Shown here in pieces: positions 54,327 to 63,058 of a stretch of 64,000 nt of DNA. The notes beneath the pieces were generated by a model, which made no database searches, had not been told where the DNA came from, and saw only the letters and a program-made list of their open reading frames with translations. This DNA is from Pseudomonas putida S13.1.2 (GTDB taxonomy: Bacteria; Pseudomonadota; Gammaproteobacteria; Pseudomonadales; Pseudomonadaceae), in NCBI RefSeq assembly GCF_000498395.2, contig NZ_CP010979.1, forward strand, positions 3,410,001-3,474,000, written 5' to 3'. The position numbers and the translations under genes were made by a program. Numbering within the stretch: the first letter of the stretch is position 1; each line of letters opens with the position of its first letter.

Positions 54327-55178
54327 ATGTCCCAGTACCAGAGCCTGGATCCGGACGTGCTGCGCACCTTCGTCGCCATTGCCGAGCAAGGCGGTTTCAC
54401 CCGCGCTGGCGAAGTGGTCAACCGCACCCAGTCGGCGGTGAGCATGCAAATGAAACGCCTTGAAGAAGACATCCTGCAGCGCCAGCTGTTCGAGCGCGAC
54501 GGCCGCCAGGTACGCCTGACCGCCGAGGGCCAGGTGCTGCTGGGCTATGCCCGGCGCATCCTCAAGCTGCATGGGGAGGTGTTCAACACCCTGCGCATGC
54601 CGCACATGGTCGGGCTGGTGCGCATTGGCACGCCCGACGACTATGCCATGCGCTTTCTGCCGACCATTTTGTCGAGCTTTGCCCAGGCCTACCCGCTGGT
54701 GCAGGTGGAGGTGCATTGCGACTCGTCCAAGCAACTGATGCTGCGCCAGGACCTGGACCTGACCATCGTCACCCGCGAGCCAGGCAACGAGGTTGGCCAA
54801 CTGCTGCGCCAGGAGCGCTTGGTATGGGCCGCCGCCGAAGGCTTTTGCCCGCAGGAACAGCGGCCAATGCCCGTGGCACTGTTCAATACCGACTGCTTCT
54901 GCCGGGCCTGGACCTGCAATGCGCTGGAAGCACAGGGTATCGACTACCGCATTGCCTATACCAGCCCCAGCCTGGCGGCGATCTTTGCCATTGTCACGGC
55001 AGGGTTGGCCGTGACCGCGCAGCTGCAAAGCCTGATTACCGGGAACATCCGCATACTGGGTGAACAGGACGGCCTGCCGCAGTTGCCGGTGGCCAATGTG
55101 ATGTTGGTGCGCAGTACGCAGAACCCCTCGCCGATTACCGACTGTATGGCCGATTACATCATTGAAGGGTTCAAGTAA
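54327..55178 (+). CDS. LysR-family transcriptional regulator (LrhA/HexA-like)
   Basis: 283-residue regulator. The N-terminal winged helix is LDPDVLRTFVAIAEQGGFTRAGEVVNRTQSAVSMQMKRLEE in outline, which is the LrhA/HexA pattern (VN-R-TQSAVSMQ). The C-terminal part is a periplasmic-binding-like effector domain. The ATG at 54327 follows GGAGA; a longer frame overlaps the promoter of the divergent DUF1127 gene. Target genes not deducible, but the divergent DUF1127 gene is the obvious candidate. Confidence 0.9.
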   Translation: MSQYQSLDPDVLRTFVAIAEQGGFTRAGEVVNRTQSAVSMQMKRLEEDILQRQLFERDGRQVRLTAEGQVLLGYARRILKLHGEVFNTLRMPHMVGLVRIGTPDDYAMRFLPTILSSFAQAYPLVQVEVHCDSSKQLMLRQDLDLTIVTREPGNEVGQLLRQERLVWAAAEGFCPQEQRPMPVALFNTDCFCRAWTCNALEAQGIDYRIAYTSPSLAAIFAIVTAGLAVTAQLQSLITGNIRILGEQDGLPQLPVANVMLVRSTQNPSPITDCMADYIIEGFK

Positions 55179-55185
55179 CTGGGGC

Positions 55186-55230
55186 CTGTGGGAGCGGGCT
55201 TGTCCCGCGAATGGGCCGCAACGCGGCCCC
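55186..55230. repeat. single REP unit with adjoining hairpin
   Basis: CTGTGGGAGCGGGCTTGTCCCGCGAATGGGCC-type single REP followed by GGGCCGC/GCGGCCC hairpin, between the convergent LysR and TSUP genes; may serve as terminator. Confidence 0.75.
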
Positions 55231-55236
55231 ACAATC

Positions 55237-55986
55237 TCACAGTTCAAACCCCAGCATCACCGCACACACCACCAAAAACACACAGAACATCGCCCGTAAC
55301 ACCTTCTCCGGCAGCGCATGGGCCAGCTTCACCCCCCAACTGATGCTGAGCAAGCCACCCACTGCCAACGGAACCCCCACCCCCCAGTCGACACTGTGGT
55401 GCACCCCATAGGTCACCAACGTCACCAAGGTACTCGGCGCGGCCAGCGCCAGCGACAGCCCCTGCGCCACCACCTGGGTGGTACCGAACACACTGGTCAG
55501 GATCGGCGTGGCCACCACCGCCCCGCCCACGCCGAACAAGCCGCCCATGGTGCCGGCAAAGCTGCCCAACACGCCCAGCCATGGCCAGGCATAACGCAGC
55601 TCGGCACTGGGCGGCGACACCTTCATGAACATACGCGCCACGTTCCACACCGCCAGGGCCACCAGAAAGCCGACAAAGCCCAGGCGCATGGAGTGCGCAT
55701 CCAGCCCCACTGCCCAGATCGACCCCAGCCAGGCGAACAGGAAGCTGCACGCCGACAGCGGCAAGGCATGGCGCAGCTCGATGCGGTTGCGCTGGTGATA
55801 GCGCCATAACGCCAGCAGCACGTTCGGCACCACCATCACCAGCGCCGTGCCCTGCGCCAACTGCTGGTCCAGACCAAACAGCACACCCAGCGCGGGAATC
55901 GCGATCAGCCCGCCACCAATACCGAACAAGCCCCCCATGGTGCCCAGTGCAGCGCCCAGCGCGATATACAACAACCACTCGATCAT
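55237..55986 (-). CDS. TSUP-family (TauE/SafE) membrane transporter
   Basis: 249-residue inner-membrane protein with about eight helices in two similar halves. The duplicated motif is GTMGGLFGIGGG near residue 15 and GTMGGLFGVGGA near 140, the hallmark of the TauE/SafE sulfite/organosulfur exporter family. Start chosen at the ATG at 55986, directly before the first helix. Divergent from a LysR gene at 56100 that may control it. Substrate unknown (sulfite, sulfoacetate or similar in relatives). Confidence 0.92.
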   Translation of the reverse strand: MIEWLLYIALGAALGTMGGLFGIGGGLIAIPALGVLFGLDQQLAQGTALVMVVPNVLLALWRYHQRNRIELRHALPLSACSFLFAWLGSIWAVGLDAHSMRLGFVGFLVALAVWNVARMFMKVSPPSAELRYAWPWLGVLGSFAGTMGGLFGVGGAVVATPILTSVFGTTQVVAQGLSLALAAPSTLVTLVTYGVHHSVDWGVGVPLAVGGLLSISWGVKLAHALPEKVLRAMFCVFLVVCAVMLGFEL

Positions 55987-56099
55987 CAGGGCCTCTTCCG
56001 CCTGTACAGATAATGCGAGCATGCTAACGACTGTGTGCTGGCAGGGAAACGCACAGCAGCGCACAATGGCTGTGCGTTTTTCGCAAAAGCAAGGCAGCC

Positions 56100-57053
56100 A
56101 TGAGCCCCGATACCCTCACCGACCAGTTGAGCCTGTTCCTCGATGTGCTGGAGACCGGCAGTTTTTCCGCCGCCGCCCGGCGCCACCCGCTGACCCCGTC
56201 CGCTGTGGCCCGGCGCATCGACAACCTGGAAAACGCCGTGGGCAGCCGCCTGTTCACGCGCAGCACCCACGCGGTGCGCGCCACACCCGCCGGCAATGCC
56301 TTTGCCGAGCGGGCCAGGCGCATCATTGAGGAGCTGCGCCTGGCCCGGGCCGAGGCGGTATCGCTGAGCAACGCCCCTGAAGGCCTGATCCGCATCGACG
56401 CCCCCGCCGCGTTCGGCCGTCGCCACCTGGCCCCGGCCATCGCCGATTTCCTGGTGGCCTACCCAGGCCTGGACGTGCAACTGCGCCTGATCGACAGCTT
56501 CGTCGACCTGCATGGCAGCCACCTGGGCGAGGTCGACCTGGTGCTGCGCGCCGGCCCCTTGGCCGATACCCGGCTGGTGGCCACGCCGCTGGCCTACATG
56601 GTGCGCATCGCCTGCGCCAGCCCCGCCTACCTGGCCAACCGCGGCATGCCCACCTGCCCCAGCGAACTGCCCGGGCACGACGGCCTGGACTGGGACGGCC
56701 TGGCACCACCGTTCGCCTGGCGCTTCAACGTGGCCGGGCAAACGCGCCTGTACCGCCCTGCGCGCATGCGCATGGCCGCCAACAATGCCGAAACCCTGCT
56801 GTGCGGCGCCCTCGCCGGCTTGGGTGTGGCACACCTGCCCACCTGGCTGATCAGCGAGTACCTGCTGCGTGGCGAGTTGATGCCGCTGTTTTGCGACGGC
56901 GGCCTGCCGGAAGCCGAGACCAGCGGCATTTACGCACTACGCCTGGAACATGAAACGAACTCTCGCAGCCGTTTGCTGCTCGAATTCCTCAAGAGCCGCT
57001 TCAGCCCGATTCCACCCTGGGACCTGGCCTTGCGCAGTGAACTGCGCGAGTAA
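56100..57053 (+). CDS. LysR-family transcriptional regulator
   Basis: 317 residues. The DNA-binding domain is FLDVLETGSFSAAARRHPLTPSAVARRI in outline, with the effector-binding domain starting near residue 95 (GLIRIDAPAAFGRRHLAP), typical of the large CrgA/AaeR-like LysR subgroup. Divergent from the TSUP transporter gene (113 bp), which is its likely target by position. Confidence 0.92.
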   Translation: MSPDTLTDQLSLFLDVLETGSFSAAARRHPLTPSAVARRIDNLENAVGSRLFTRSTHAVRATPAGNAFAERARRIIEELRLARAEAVSLSNAPEGLIRIDAPAAFGRRHLAPAIADFLVAYPGLDVQLRLIDSFVDLHGSHLGEVDLVLRAGPLADTRLVATPLAYMVRIACASPAYLANRGMPTCPSELPGHDGLDWDGLAPPFAWRFNVAGQTRLYRPARMRMAANNAETLLCGALAGLGVAHLPTWLISEYLLRGELMPLFCDGGLPEAETSGIYALRLEHETNSRSRLLLEFLKSRFSPIPPWDLALRSELRE

Positions 57054-57111
57054 TGCGCGCACTAAAAACAAGCGTGCCAGAATTCCCCACTGATCAATTT
57101 CAAGGACCTGC

Positions 57112-57567
57112 ATGAACGCCGACACCCAAGCCTCTTGTGACGAGCTGCTGCTGGACAACCAGGTCTGCTTCGCCCTGCACTCCACCTCGTTGCTGATGAC
57201 CAAAGTCTACAAACCGCTGCTGCAAGCCTTGGGCCTGACCTACCCGCAGTACCTGGCCATGCTGGTGCTGTGGGAGCGTGACGACCTGACCGTGGGCGAA
57301 ATCAGCCAGCACCTGCTGACCGACCCAGGCTCACTGACGCCACTGCTCAAGCGCCTGGAAAGCGAAGGCCTGCTGCAGCGCAACCGTAGCCGGGAAGACG
57401 AACGGGTAGTGATGGTGCAACTGACCGATAAGGGCCGCGCCCTGCAACAGCAGGCCAAAGAGGTGCCGCAGTGCATCCTCAAGGCCAGCGGGCGCAGCCT
57501 GGAGCAGTTGCAGCAGCTGCAGGCCGACCTGCTGAACCTGCGCGAGAACCTGCAGAAAAACCTCTGA
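57112..57567 (+). CDS. ohrR: organic-hydroperoxide-sensing MarR-family repressor OhrR
   Basis: 151-residue MarR/OhrR repressor. Redox Cys19 is in LDNQVCFALHS, the conserved OhrR sensing site, and Cys121 near the C-terminus could form the disulfide in a 2-Cys mechanism. The winged helix includes DDLTVGEISQHLLTDPGSLTPLLKRLESEGL. It sits directly upstream of ohr, with a palindromic operator in between. Oxidation by organic hydroperoxides would release repression of ohr. Confidence 0.95.
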   Translation: MNADTQASCDELLLDNQVCFALHSTSLLMTKVYKPLLQALGLTYPQYLAMLVLWERDDLTVGEISQHLLTDPGSLTPLLKRLESEGLLQRNRSREDERVVMVQLTDKGRALQQQAKEVPQCILKASGRSLEQLQQLQADLLNLRENLQKNL

Positions 57568-57614
57568 CAGCTATGCTGTGCAATGGCCGTTCGGATGGAC
57601 GGTGATTATTTATC

Positions 57615-57643
57615 TTGCGCGCAAACTATTTGCGCGCTAATTT
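57615..57643 (+). promoter_or_regulatory. ohr promoter with palindromic OhrR operator
   Basis: -35-like TTGCGC (57615-57620), 17-bp spacer, -10-like TAATTT (57638-57643). A perfect inverted repeat with 9-bp arms GCGCGCAAA / TTTGCGCGC and a CTA centre occupies 57617-57637, overlapping the spacer and both boxes. Location between ohrR and ohr makes OhrR the expected ligand. Confidence 0.75.
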
Positions 57644-57707
57644 ACATCCCACACCAACCCGCGCCCTCCTTCAACCGGGAGCGCACAGCACATTAGCGAG
57701 GCTCAAA

Positions 57708-58136
57708 ATGCAAAAGGTCACTCCGCTGTACATCGCAGAAGCTACCTCCACCGGTGGGCGCGACGGCAAATCCAGGTCCAGCGACGGCAAGCTGGAAGTC
57801 AAGCTGAGCACCCCCAAGGAACTGGGCGGCGCTGGCGGTGACGGCACCAACCCCGAGCAGCTGTTCGCTGCCGGTTACTCGGCGTGCTTCATCGGCGCCC
57901 TGAAGTTTGTGGCCGGGCAAGAGAAAAAAGCCCTGCCGGCAGAGGCCTCGATCACCGCCAAGGTGGGCATCGGCCAGATCCCGGGCGGTTTTGGCCTGGA
58001 CATCGACCTGCACATCAACCTGCCGGGCCTGGCCCAGGCCGATGCCGAAGGGCTGGTGGAGAAAGCGCACCAGGTGTGTCCTTACTCCAATGCCACCCGC
58101 GGTAATGTGGATGTGCGCCTGCACGTAACCGTCTAA
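57708..58136 (+). CDS. ohr: organic hydroperoxide resistance peroxidase Ohr
   Basis: 142-residue thiol peroxidase of the Ohr/OsmC superfamily that detoxifies organic and lipid hydroperoxides using lipoylated proteins. Catalytic cysteines are C60 (AAGYSACFIGAL) and C124 (HQVCPYSNATRGN). The start at 57708 gives the standard Ohr N-terminus; an upstream in-frame start would run through the operator. Confidence 0.97.
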   Translation: MQKVTPLYIAEATSTGGRDGKSRSSDGKLEVKLSTPKELGGAGGDGTNPEQLFAAGYSACFIGALKFVAGQEKKALPAEASITAKVGIGQIPGGFGLDIDLHINLPGLAQADAEGLVEKAHQVCPYSNATRGNVDVRLHVTV

Positions 58137-58206
58137 AGGCTTGCACACCCCTTGTAGGAGCGGCCGCGCGGGACTGGGATATCGGTAGTGTGGCTACTGA
58201 TTCCAG

Positions 58207-58243
58207 GCACAAAAAAACCCGGCCGAGGCCGGGTTTTTTGTGC
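58207..58243. terminator. bidirectional terminator between ohr and efp
   Basis: GCACAAAA... CCCGGCC-GA-GGCCGGG ...TTTTTTGTGC; long perfect stem with A and T runs on opposite sides. Confidence 0.95.
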
Positions 58244-58258
58244 TCATTGCAAGAAGGA

Positions 58259-58831
58259 TTACTTCTTGGAACGGCCCTTGTACACGCCACCTTCGCGAGT
58301 GTCGATGTCGATCCACTCGTCGATGTTGATGAAGTCGGCAACCTGCAGTACGGTACCGTTCTTCAGTTTGGCAGGCTTCATGACCTTGCCCGAGGTGTCG
58401 CCGCGAGCAGCGTTCTCGGTGTAGACAACCTGACGGCTGATGGTGGTCGGCAGTTCAACCGATACCAGACGGCCTTCGAAGAACACGGCTTCGCAGACGT
58501 CTTCCATGCCTTCTTCGATGAACGGCAGGACGGCTTCGATGTCCTCGGCGTTCAGCTCGTACATGGTGTAGTCGGTGGTGTCCATGAAGGTGTACGAGTC
58601 ACCGCTGATGAACGACAGGGTCGCTTCTTTGCGATCCAGGATCACGTCGTCCAGCTTGTCGTCCGCACCGTATACGGTTTCGGTCTTGTAGCCGGTCAGC
58701 AGGTTCTTCAGCTTGGTCTTCATGATCGCGCTGTTACGGCCCGACTTGGTGAACTCAGCTTTTTGAACCAGCCACGGGTCGTTGTCGATCCGCAGGACGG
58801 TACCGGGTTTCAGTTCTTTACCAGTTTTCAT
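58259..58831 (-). CDS. efp: translation elongation factor P (arginine type)
   Basis: 190-residue EF-P, which relieves ribosome stalling at polyproline stretches. The tip loop [10 protein letters not shown] carries Arg32 instead of lysine, marking the rhamnosylated EF-P class. The three beta-barrel domains are complete, ending [17 protein letters not shown]. earP lies just upstream on the same strand (58880). Confidence 0.98.
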   Translation of the reverse strand: MKTGKELKPGTVLRIDNDPWLVQKAEFTKSGRNSAIMKTKLKNLLTGYKTETVYGADDKLDDVILDRKEATLSFISGDSYTFMDTTDYTMYELNAEDIEAVLPFIEEGMEDVCEAVFFEGRLVSVELPTTISRQVVYTENAARGDTSGKVMKPAKLKNGTVLQVADFINIDEWIDIDTREGGVYKGRSKK

Positions 58832-58879
58832 TACGAAGTATCCGAATCTGGATGGATTTATAAAAATCGAGGCCGCGTA

Positions 58880-60013
58880 TCATAGCGAATTTCGGTAAAA
58901 GTGTACTAGCGCTGTGGCAAGGTCCGGCTGAGCGGCCTGTCGCAACGCCCAAAGCCGGGCATGCTGTTGCAGTTCTGGCCAGTGCTGGCGGGCGGCCTGC
59001 CACGCATGGCCCATGTCACGGTCCATGTTCCAGGCACGCCACAGGCCCAGCAGGGCGGCATCGGCTTCATCTGACAGGCCGCGTCGATAATGCGCCAGAA
59101 ACGCTTCGAGCTTTTCCCAGTGGGCGTTCTCGTCCTGCACATAGATGTGCCACAACATCGGCTGCCCGGCCCACTGCGCACGCAAGAACGAGTCCTCGCC
59201 GCGCACCGCATTGAAGTCGCAACTCCACAACAGCCGGTCGAAGTCGTCCTGGCTGACGAAAGGCAGCACCTGCACGGTCAGCGCCCCGCGCTTGCGCACG
59301 CTGCCCACTGGCAGCGGCGCCTCGCCAAGCCACTGGCTCAGCCCCGCGACGATGCGCCCTTGCGGCACCAGCAGGTGGCACGGTTGCGCGGCTGTGGCCA
59401 AGGCATCCAGCCAGTTGGCCAACTGCGGGTTTTCGTAGGCAAACAGCGAAATCAGCAGTGCGCCCTGCTCGGGCGCTACACCCAGCCCCTGCAGAAACGC
59501 CTGGCGTGCCTCGGCCGATTGCTGGAACGCGTCGCGCCGCGCCAGCAGCGAGCCCTCGCGCAGCAGCCCGCCGGTTTTCTCGGTAAAGCCGGGGAAGAAA
59601 AACACCTTGCGCAGGCCGTTGGGCTGCGGCGAAGGCAGACCATGGCAACCCTCTACCCAGTCCTCGGCACTGAGGTATTCAAGGTTCAGCCACAGCGGTG
59701 GCGTGGCGCGGGCACGCATTGCCTCGACATAGGCCGCCGGCAACTGGCACGCGAAGGCACCGATCACCACATCGGCAGGCGCCACCGGCAACCAGGCCAC
59801 CGGCCACTGACGCACCTCCACACCGTGCTGCCACTGCTGCGCAGCGCTGGCATCCGCCCCAGGGCACATGGGCGTGAACGCGTTCAGGTCATCTACCCAC
59901 AGGCGTACCGCCAAGCCATGCTCAGCCACCAATTGCCGGGCCAGGCGCCAGGTCACGCCGATATCGCCGTAGTTATCGACGACACTGCAGAAAATGTCCC
60001 AGGTGGCTTTCAT
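58880..60013 (-). CDS. earP: EF-P arginine rhamnosyltransferase EarP
   Basis: 377-residue GT-B glycosyltransferase that transfers rhamnose from dTDP-rhamnose to Arg32 of EF-P. The N-terminus IFCSVVDNYGDIGVTWRLARQL carries the conserved DNYGDIGV motif with the catalytic Asp residues. The C-terminal donor-binding part contains RGEDSFLRAQWAGQPMLWHIY. It is upstream of efp with a 48-bp gap. The start at 60013 fits the family length. Confidence 0.96.
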   Translation of the reverse strand: MKATWDIFCSVVDNYGDIGVTWRLARQLVAEHGLAVRLWVDDLNAFTPMCPGADASAAQQWQHGVEVRQWPVAWLPVAPADVVIGAFACQLPAAYVEAMRARATPPLWLNLEYLSAEDWVEGCHGLPSPQPNGLRKVFFFPGFTEKTGGLLREGSLLARRDAFQQSAEARQAFLQGLGVAPEQGALLISLFAYENPQLANWLDALATAAQPCHLLVPQGRIVAGLSQWLGEAPLPVGSVRKRGALTVQVLPFVSQDDFDRLLWSCDFNAVRGEDSFLRAQWAGQPMLWHIYVQDENAHWEKLEAFLAHYRRGLSDEADAALLGLWRAWNMDRDMGHAWQAARQHWPELQQHARLWALRQAAQPDLATALVHFYRNSL

Positions 60014-60143
60014 CCGCCCCTCCCGTTCTGGTGCAAAAACCGCGAATTCTGCGGATAAATTGTCGCCGACAAAAGCACCCACACGGAAAAATGCCCGGGC
60101 GCATGCGACAATGCACCCCGACCTACCCTGCCAGGAGGCTGCC

Positions 60144-60542
60144 ATGGCCCGCCATCGTGAACTCAAAATCACCCTCAAGCCGCTGCCGTTGATTGTATGC
60201 GTTGCCTTTGGCCTGTGGCTGGGCGCCGTTGCCATTGCCGCGAGCCTGTGGCTGGCGCTGCAACTTTGGCCACAGCAGGTGCAGCCACTGGCCCAGGCCG
60301 TGGCCCCCAGCGTGTACCGCCCTGCCGCTCCCTCGGCGCAGGCCCCGGCGCAAGATGCTCAGGCCGAGATGTTCGACCGCTACAAGGACATGCTGCGCAA
60401 ACAAGAACTGCAACAGGCCGCCGAGGCCGCCCAAGGCAACCCGCGCAACCTCAACAGCCCCAAATGCCAGTTCTGGATGCAGCAGAACCGCACCGCACCC
60501 ACCGACAAAAGCCAGGCCAACGTGCTGGAGTTCTGCTACTGA
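60144..60542 (+). CDS. small membrane-anchored hypothetical protein
   Basis: 132-residue protein with one N-terminal membrane helix (about 14-42, LIVCVAFGLWLGAVAIAASLWLAL) and a Ala/Gln/Pro-rich exported tail. The C-terminus holds two cysteines (SPKCQFW and LEFCY). AGGAGG precedes the ATG. Divergent from earP; its stop lies 2 bp before the GreA/B-like gene, so the two are co-transcribed. Conserved in pseudomonads; function unknown. Confidence 0.8.
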   Translation: MARHRELKITLKPLPLIVCVAFGLWLGAVAIAASLWLALQLWPQQVQPLAQAVAPSVYRPAAPSAQAPAQDAQAEMFDRYKDMLRKQELQQAAEAAQGNPRNLNSPKCQFWMQQNRTAPTDKSQANVLEFCY

Positions 60543-60544
60543 CC

Positions 60545-61015
60545 ATGGACAAGACCCGCCTGCTGGCGCAGATCGTCGCCACCCTCGAGCATGACCTGGA
60601 CGTGCTCACCCGCGCAGCGCAAAGCGCCTACGAAGCCGCCACCGCCGAAGAGAACATTGCCGAAAACAAGTACGACACCCTGGGCCTGGAAGCTTCGTAC
60701 CTGGCCACCGGCCAGGCCCGCCGCAGCGCCGAGATCCGCCAGGCGCTGCTGATCTACCAGCAATTGCTGCTGCGCGACCATGACCCGGCGCGTGGGGTGC
60801 AGATCAGCAACCTGGTAAGCCTGGAAGATGAGGAAGGTAACCCGCGCCGGTTGTTCCTCGGGCCGGAGGCGGCGGGGCTGAAGATTGGCGAGGGGGATGA
60901 GTTGGTGACCGTGATTACCCCGCGCTCACCGCTGGGGCAACAATTGATGGGCAAGCGGGTGGATGATGAGGTGAGACTGGGGGCGCAGGCATTGTTCATT
61001 ACGGGTATTGCCTGA
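60545..61015 (+). CDS. GreA/GreB-like C-terminal domain protein
   Basis: 156-residue protein. The N-terminal half is helical (possible coiled coil, LEHDLDVLTRAAQSAYEAATAEEN) and includes AENKYDTLGLEASYL. The C-terminal half resembles the FKBP-like domain of GreA/GreB/Rnk (GDELVTVITPRSPLGQQLMGKRVDDEV). The usual Gre acidic tip (two acidic residues at the coiled-coil turn) is not evident, so transcript-cleavage activity is doubtful. Coupled to the preceding small membrane protein gene. Confidence 0.75.
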   Translation: MDKTRLLAQIVATLEHDLDVLTRAAQSAYEAATAEENIAENKYDTLGLEASYLATGQARRSAEIRQALLIYQQLLLRDHDPARGVQISNLVSLEDEEGNPRRLFLGPEAAGLKIGEGDELVTVITPRSPLGQQLMGKRVDDEVRLGAQALFITGIA

Positions 61016-61018
61016 CCG

Positions 61019-61111
61019 GGCCCTATCGCCGGCAAGCCAGCTCCCACAGGGACCCCGCAATATTCAGGCCTGTGGTAATCCTGTAGGAGCTGGCTTGCCG
61101 GCGATAGGGCC
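61019..61111. repeat. REP pair (inverted, perfect 26-bp arms)
   Basis: GGCCCTATCGCCGGCAAGCC... arm and its exact reverse complement; GCCGGCAAGCCAGC subtype, same as the pair at 62948. Located between convergent genes. Confidence 0.93.
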
Positions 61112-61129
61112 ACTACAGGCAATACACAC

Positions 61130-62068
61130 CTAAACGGTTTGCAAGGCATCGAACCGCCCCGCCAACCCCTGTTCGGCAAACTGTTCCACCACAAAATCGA
61201 TAAACGCCCGGGTCTTGCCCGGCATCAGCTTGTGCTCGGCGAAGTACAGGCTGATATGCCCGTCATCCACGTACCAGTCCGGCAACACCCGCCGCAGCCG
61301 GCCGCCCTGAAGGTACGGCACGGCAAACGGCAGGCTCACCAGGGCAATCCCCAGCCCCTGCTCGGCCACCGCGCACGCCGCGTCCGAATCGCTCATGGTC
61401 ATCGCCTGGCGCAGTTGCATCGGCTGCTGCGCCTGCCAGCGGCTGGTCAACGGCCACGAGCGCACCCGCCCGGTCTGCGGCGAGCGGATGAGGATGCCGT
61501 CGTGCCGTTGCAGCACCTGCGGGTCTTCAATCGGCGCGTGCTGCTGCAGATAGGCCGGCGCTGCCACCAGCACCCGGTGCGCCGGTGTCAGCTTGCGCGC
61601 TACCACCCCCGGCGGCAGATCGAAACCACCGCCTATGGCTGCATCGAAGCCCTGACCGATCAGGTCGACCTGGCGGTTGTCGAAATGCCAATCCGGGGTA
61701 ATCGCCGGATAGCGGCGTAGAAACTCGCCCAGCAAGGGCAACACATACAAGCGCCCGAACACAGTGCCCATGCTCACCCGCAACAACCCGGCCGGCTGGC
61801 CTTCGGCGCTGGCCAGGTTGGCCACGGCGTACTGGATAGTACGGAAGCTGTCGCTGACCTCACCCAGAAAACGCTGCCCCGCCTCCGTCAGGGTCAGCTT
61901 GCGGGTACTACGCTGGAACAACCGCACGCCCAGGCGCGCCTCCAGCTGAGCCACGTGCTTGCCGACGGCGGCGGGGGTAATGCTCAGGCGCCTGGCAGCC
62001 TCGGCAAAGCTGCCCACCTCGGCACTGCGGATGAAGCATTCCAACGCGTTGAACGATTCCACGGCCAT
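61130..62068 (-). CDS. LysR-family transcriptional regulator (divergent to SDR)
   Basis: 312-residue LysR regulator of the DhcR/AaeR type. Helix-turn-helix region: CFIRSAEVGSFAEAARRLSITPAAVGKHVAQLE in outline. The effector domain follows from about residue 90. The ATG at 62068 was chosen; a longer frame enters the intergenic region. It diverges from the SDR gene 118 bp away and is its likely regulator. Confidence 0.92.
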   Translation of the reverse strand: MAVESFNALECFIRSAEVGSFAEAARRLSITPAAVGKHVAQLEARLGVRLFQRSTRKLTLTEAGQRFLGEVSDSFRTIQYAVANLASAEGQPAGLLRVSMGTVFGRLYVLPLLGEFLRRYPAITPDWHFDNRQVDLIGQGFDAAIGGGFDLPPGVVARKLTPAHRVLVAAPAYLQQHAPIEDPQVLQRHDGILIRSPQTGRVRSWPLTSRWQAQQPMQLRQAMTMSDSDAACAVAEQGLGIALVSLPFAVPYLQGGRLRRVLPDWYVDDGHISLYFAEHKLMPGKTRAFIDFVVEQFAEQGLAGRFDALQTV

Positions 62069-62186
62069 GATTAGCAACCAAAGGTTTACTCTGCTGATAG
62101 TGATTGCCATCTTATCAGCAGGTAATCAAGCGCCGATACTTTGCCCATCCAAGGCATTTCGGCCTGGCTTCCAGCAGGAGATCAGC

Positions 62187-62936
62187 ATGTCCAAGCAACA
62201 GTCACTCGAAGGCAAAGTGGCCCTGGTTCAGGGCGGTTCTCGCGGCATTGGCGCAGCCATCGTGCGGCGCCTGGCCCGCGAAGGTGCGCAGGTGGCCTTC
62301 ACCTATGTCAGCTCCGCCGGCCCGGCAGAAGCACTGGCCCGCGAAATTACCGAAAACGGTGGTAAAGCCCTGGCACTGCGGGCCGACAGCGCCGACGCCG
62401 CCGCCGTGCAACTGGCAGTGGATGACGCCGTGAAGGCCTTCGGCAGGCTGGATATCCTGGTTAATAACGCCGGCGTGCTGACGGTGGCACCGGTGAGCGA
62501 ATTCGACCTGGCCGACTTCGACCGCATGCTGGCGGTGAACGTGCGCAGCGTGTTCGTCGCCAGCCAGGCCGCAGCACGCTACATGGGCCAGGGCGGGCGC
62601 ATCATCAATATTGGCAGCACCAACGCCGAGCGCATGCCATTTGCTGGCGGTGCGCCTTATGCCATGAGCAAGTCGGCGCTGGTTGGCCTGACCCGTGGCA
62701 TGGCCCGTGACCTGGGGCCACAGGGCATTACCGTGAACAACGTACAGCCAGGGCCGGTGGACACCGACATGAACCCCGCCAGTGGCGAATTCGCCGAGAG
62801 CCTGATCCCGTTGATGGCGATTGGGCGGTATGGCGAGCCGGAAGAGATTGCCAGCTTTGTGGCTTACCTGGCGGGGCCGGAGGCGGGGTATATCACCGGG
62901 GCAAGTCTGACCATTGATGGTGGGTTTGCAGCTTGA
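62187..62936 (+). CDS. SDR-family NAD(P)-dependent oxidoreductase
   Basis: Short-chain dehydrogenase of 249 residues. The cofactor motif is GGSRGIG (16-22), NNAG at about 93-96, and the catalytic Ser144, Tyr158 and Lys162 (YAMSK). The C-terminus ITGASLTIDGGFAA is classical. AGGAG precedes the ATG at 62187. The VQPGPVDTDMNP segment is common in 3-oxoacyl-reductase-like SDRs; the substrate is not known. Confidence 0.93.
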   Translation: MSKQQSLEGKVALVQGGSRGIGAAIVRRLAREGAQVAFTYVSSAGPAEALAREITENGGKALALRADSADAAAVQLAVDDAVKAFGRLDILVNNAGVLTVAPVSEFDLADFDRMLAVNVRSVFVASQAAARYMGQGGRIINIGSTNAERMPFAGGAPYAMSKSALVGLTRGMARDLGPQGITVNNVQPGPVDTDMNPASGEFAESLIPLMAIGRYGEPEEIASFVAYLAGPEAGYITGASLTIDGGFAA

Positions 62937-62947
62937 TTTGATGGGTT

Positions 62948-63058
62948 GCCTGTTCTGGCCCCATCGCCGGCAAGCCAGCTCCTACAGGATCACCACAGGC
63001 CTTGAACCTGTGGGGGTCCTGTAGGAGCTGGCTTGCCGGCGATGGGGCCAGAACAGGC
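62948..63058. repeat. REP pair with perfect 42-bp arms
   Basis: Left arm 62948-62989 and right arm 63017-63058 are exact reverse complements over 42 bp, separated by 27 bp. GCCGGCAAGCCAGC subtype. It lies between convergent SDR and LysR genes and abuts the LysR stop codon. Confidence 0.95.
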
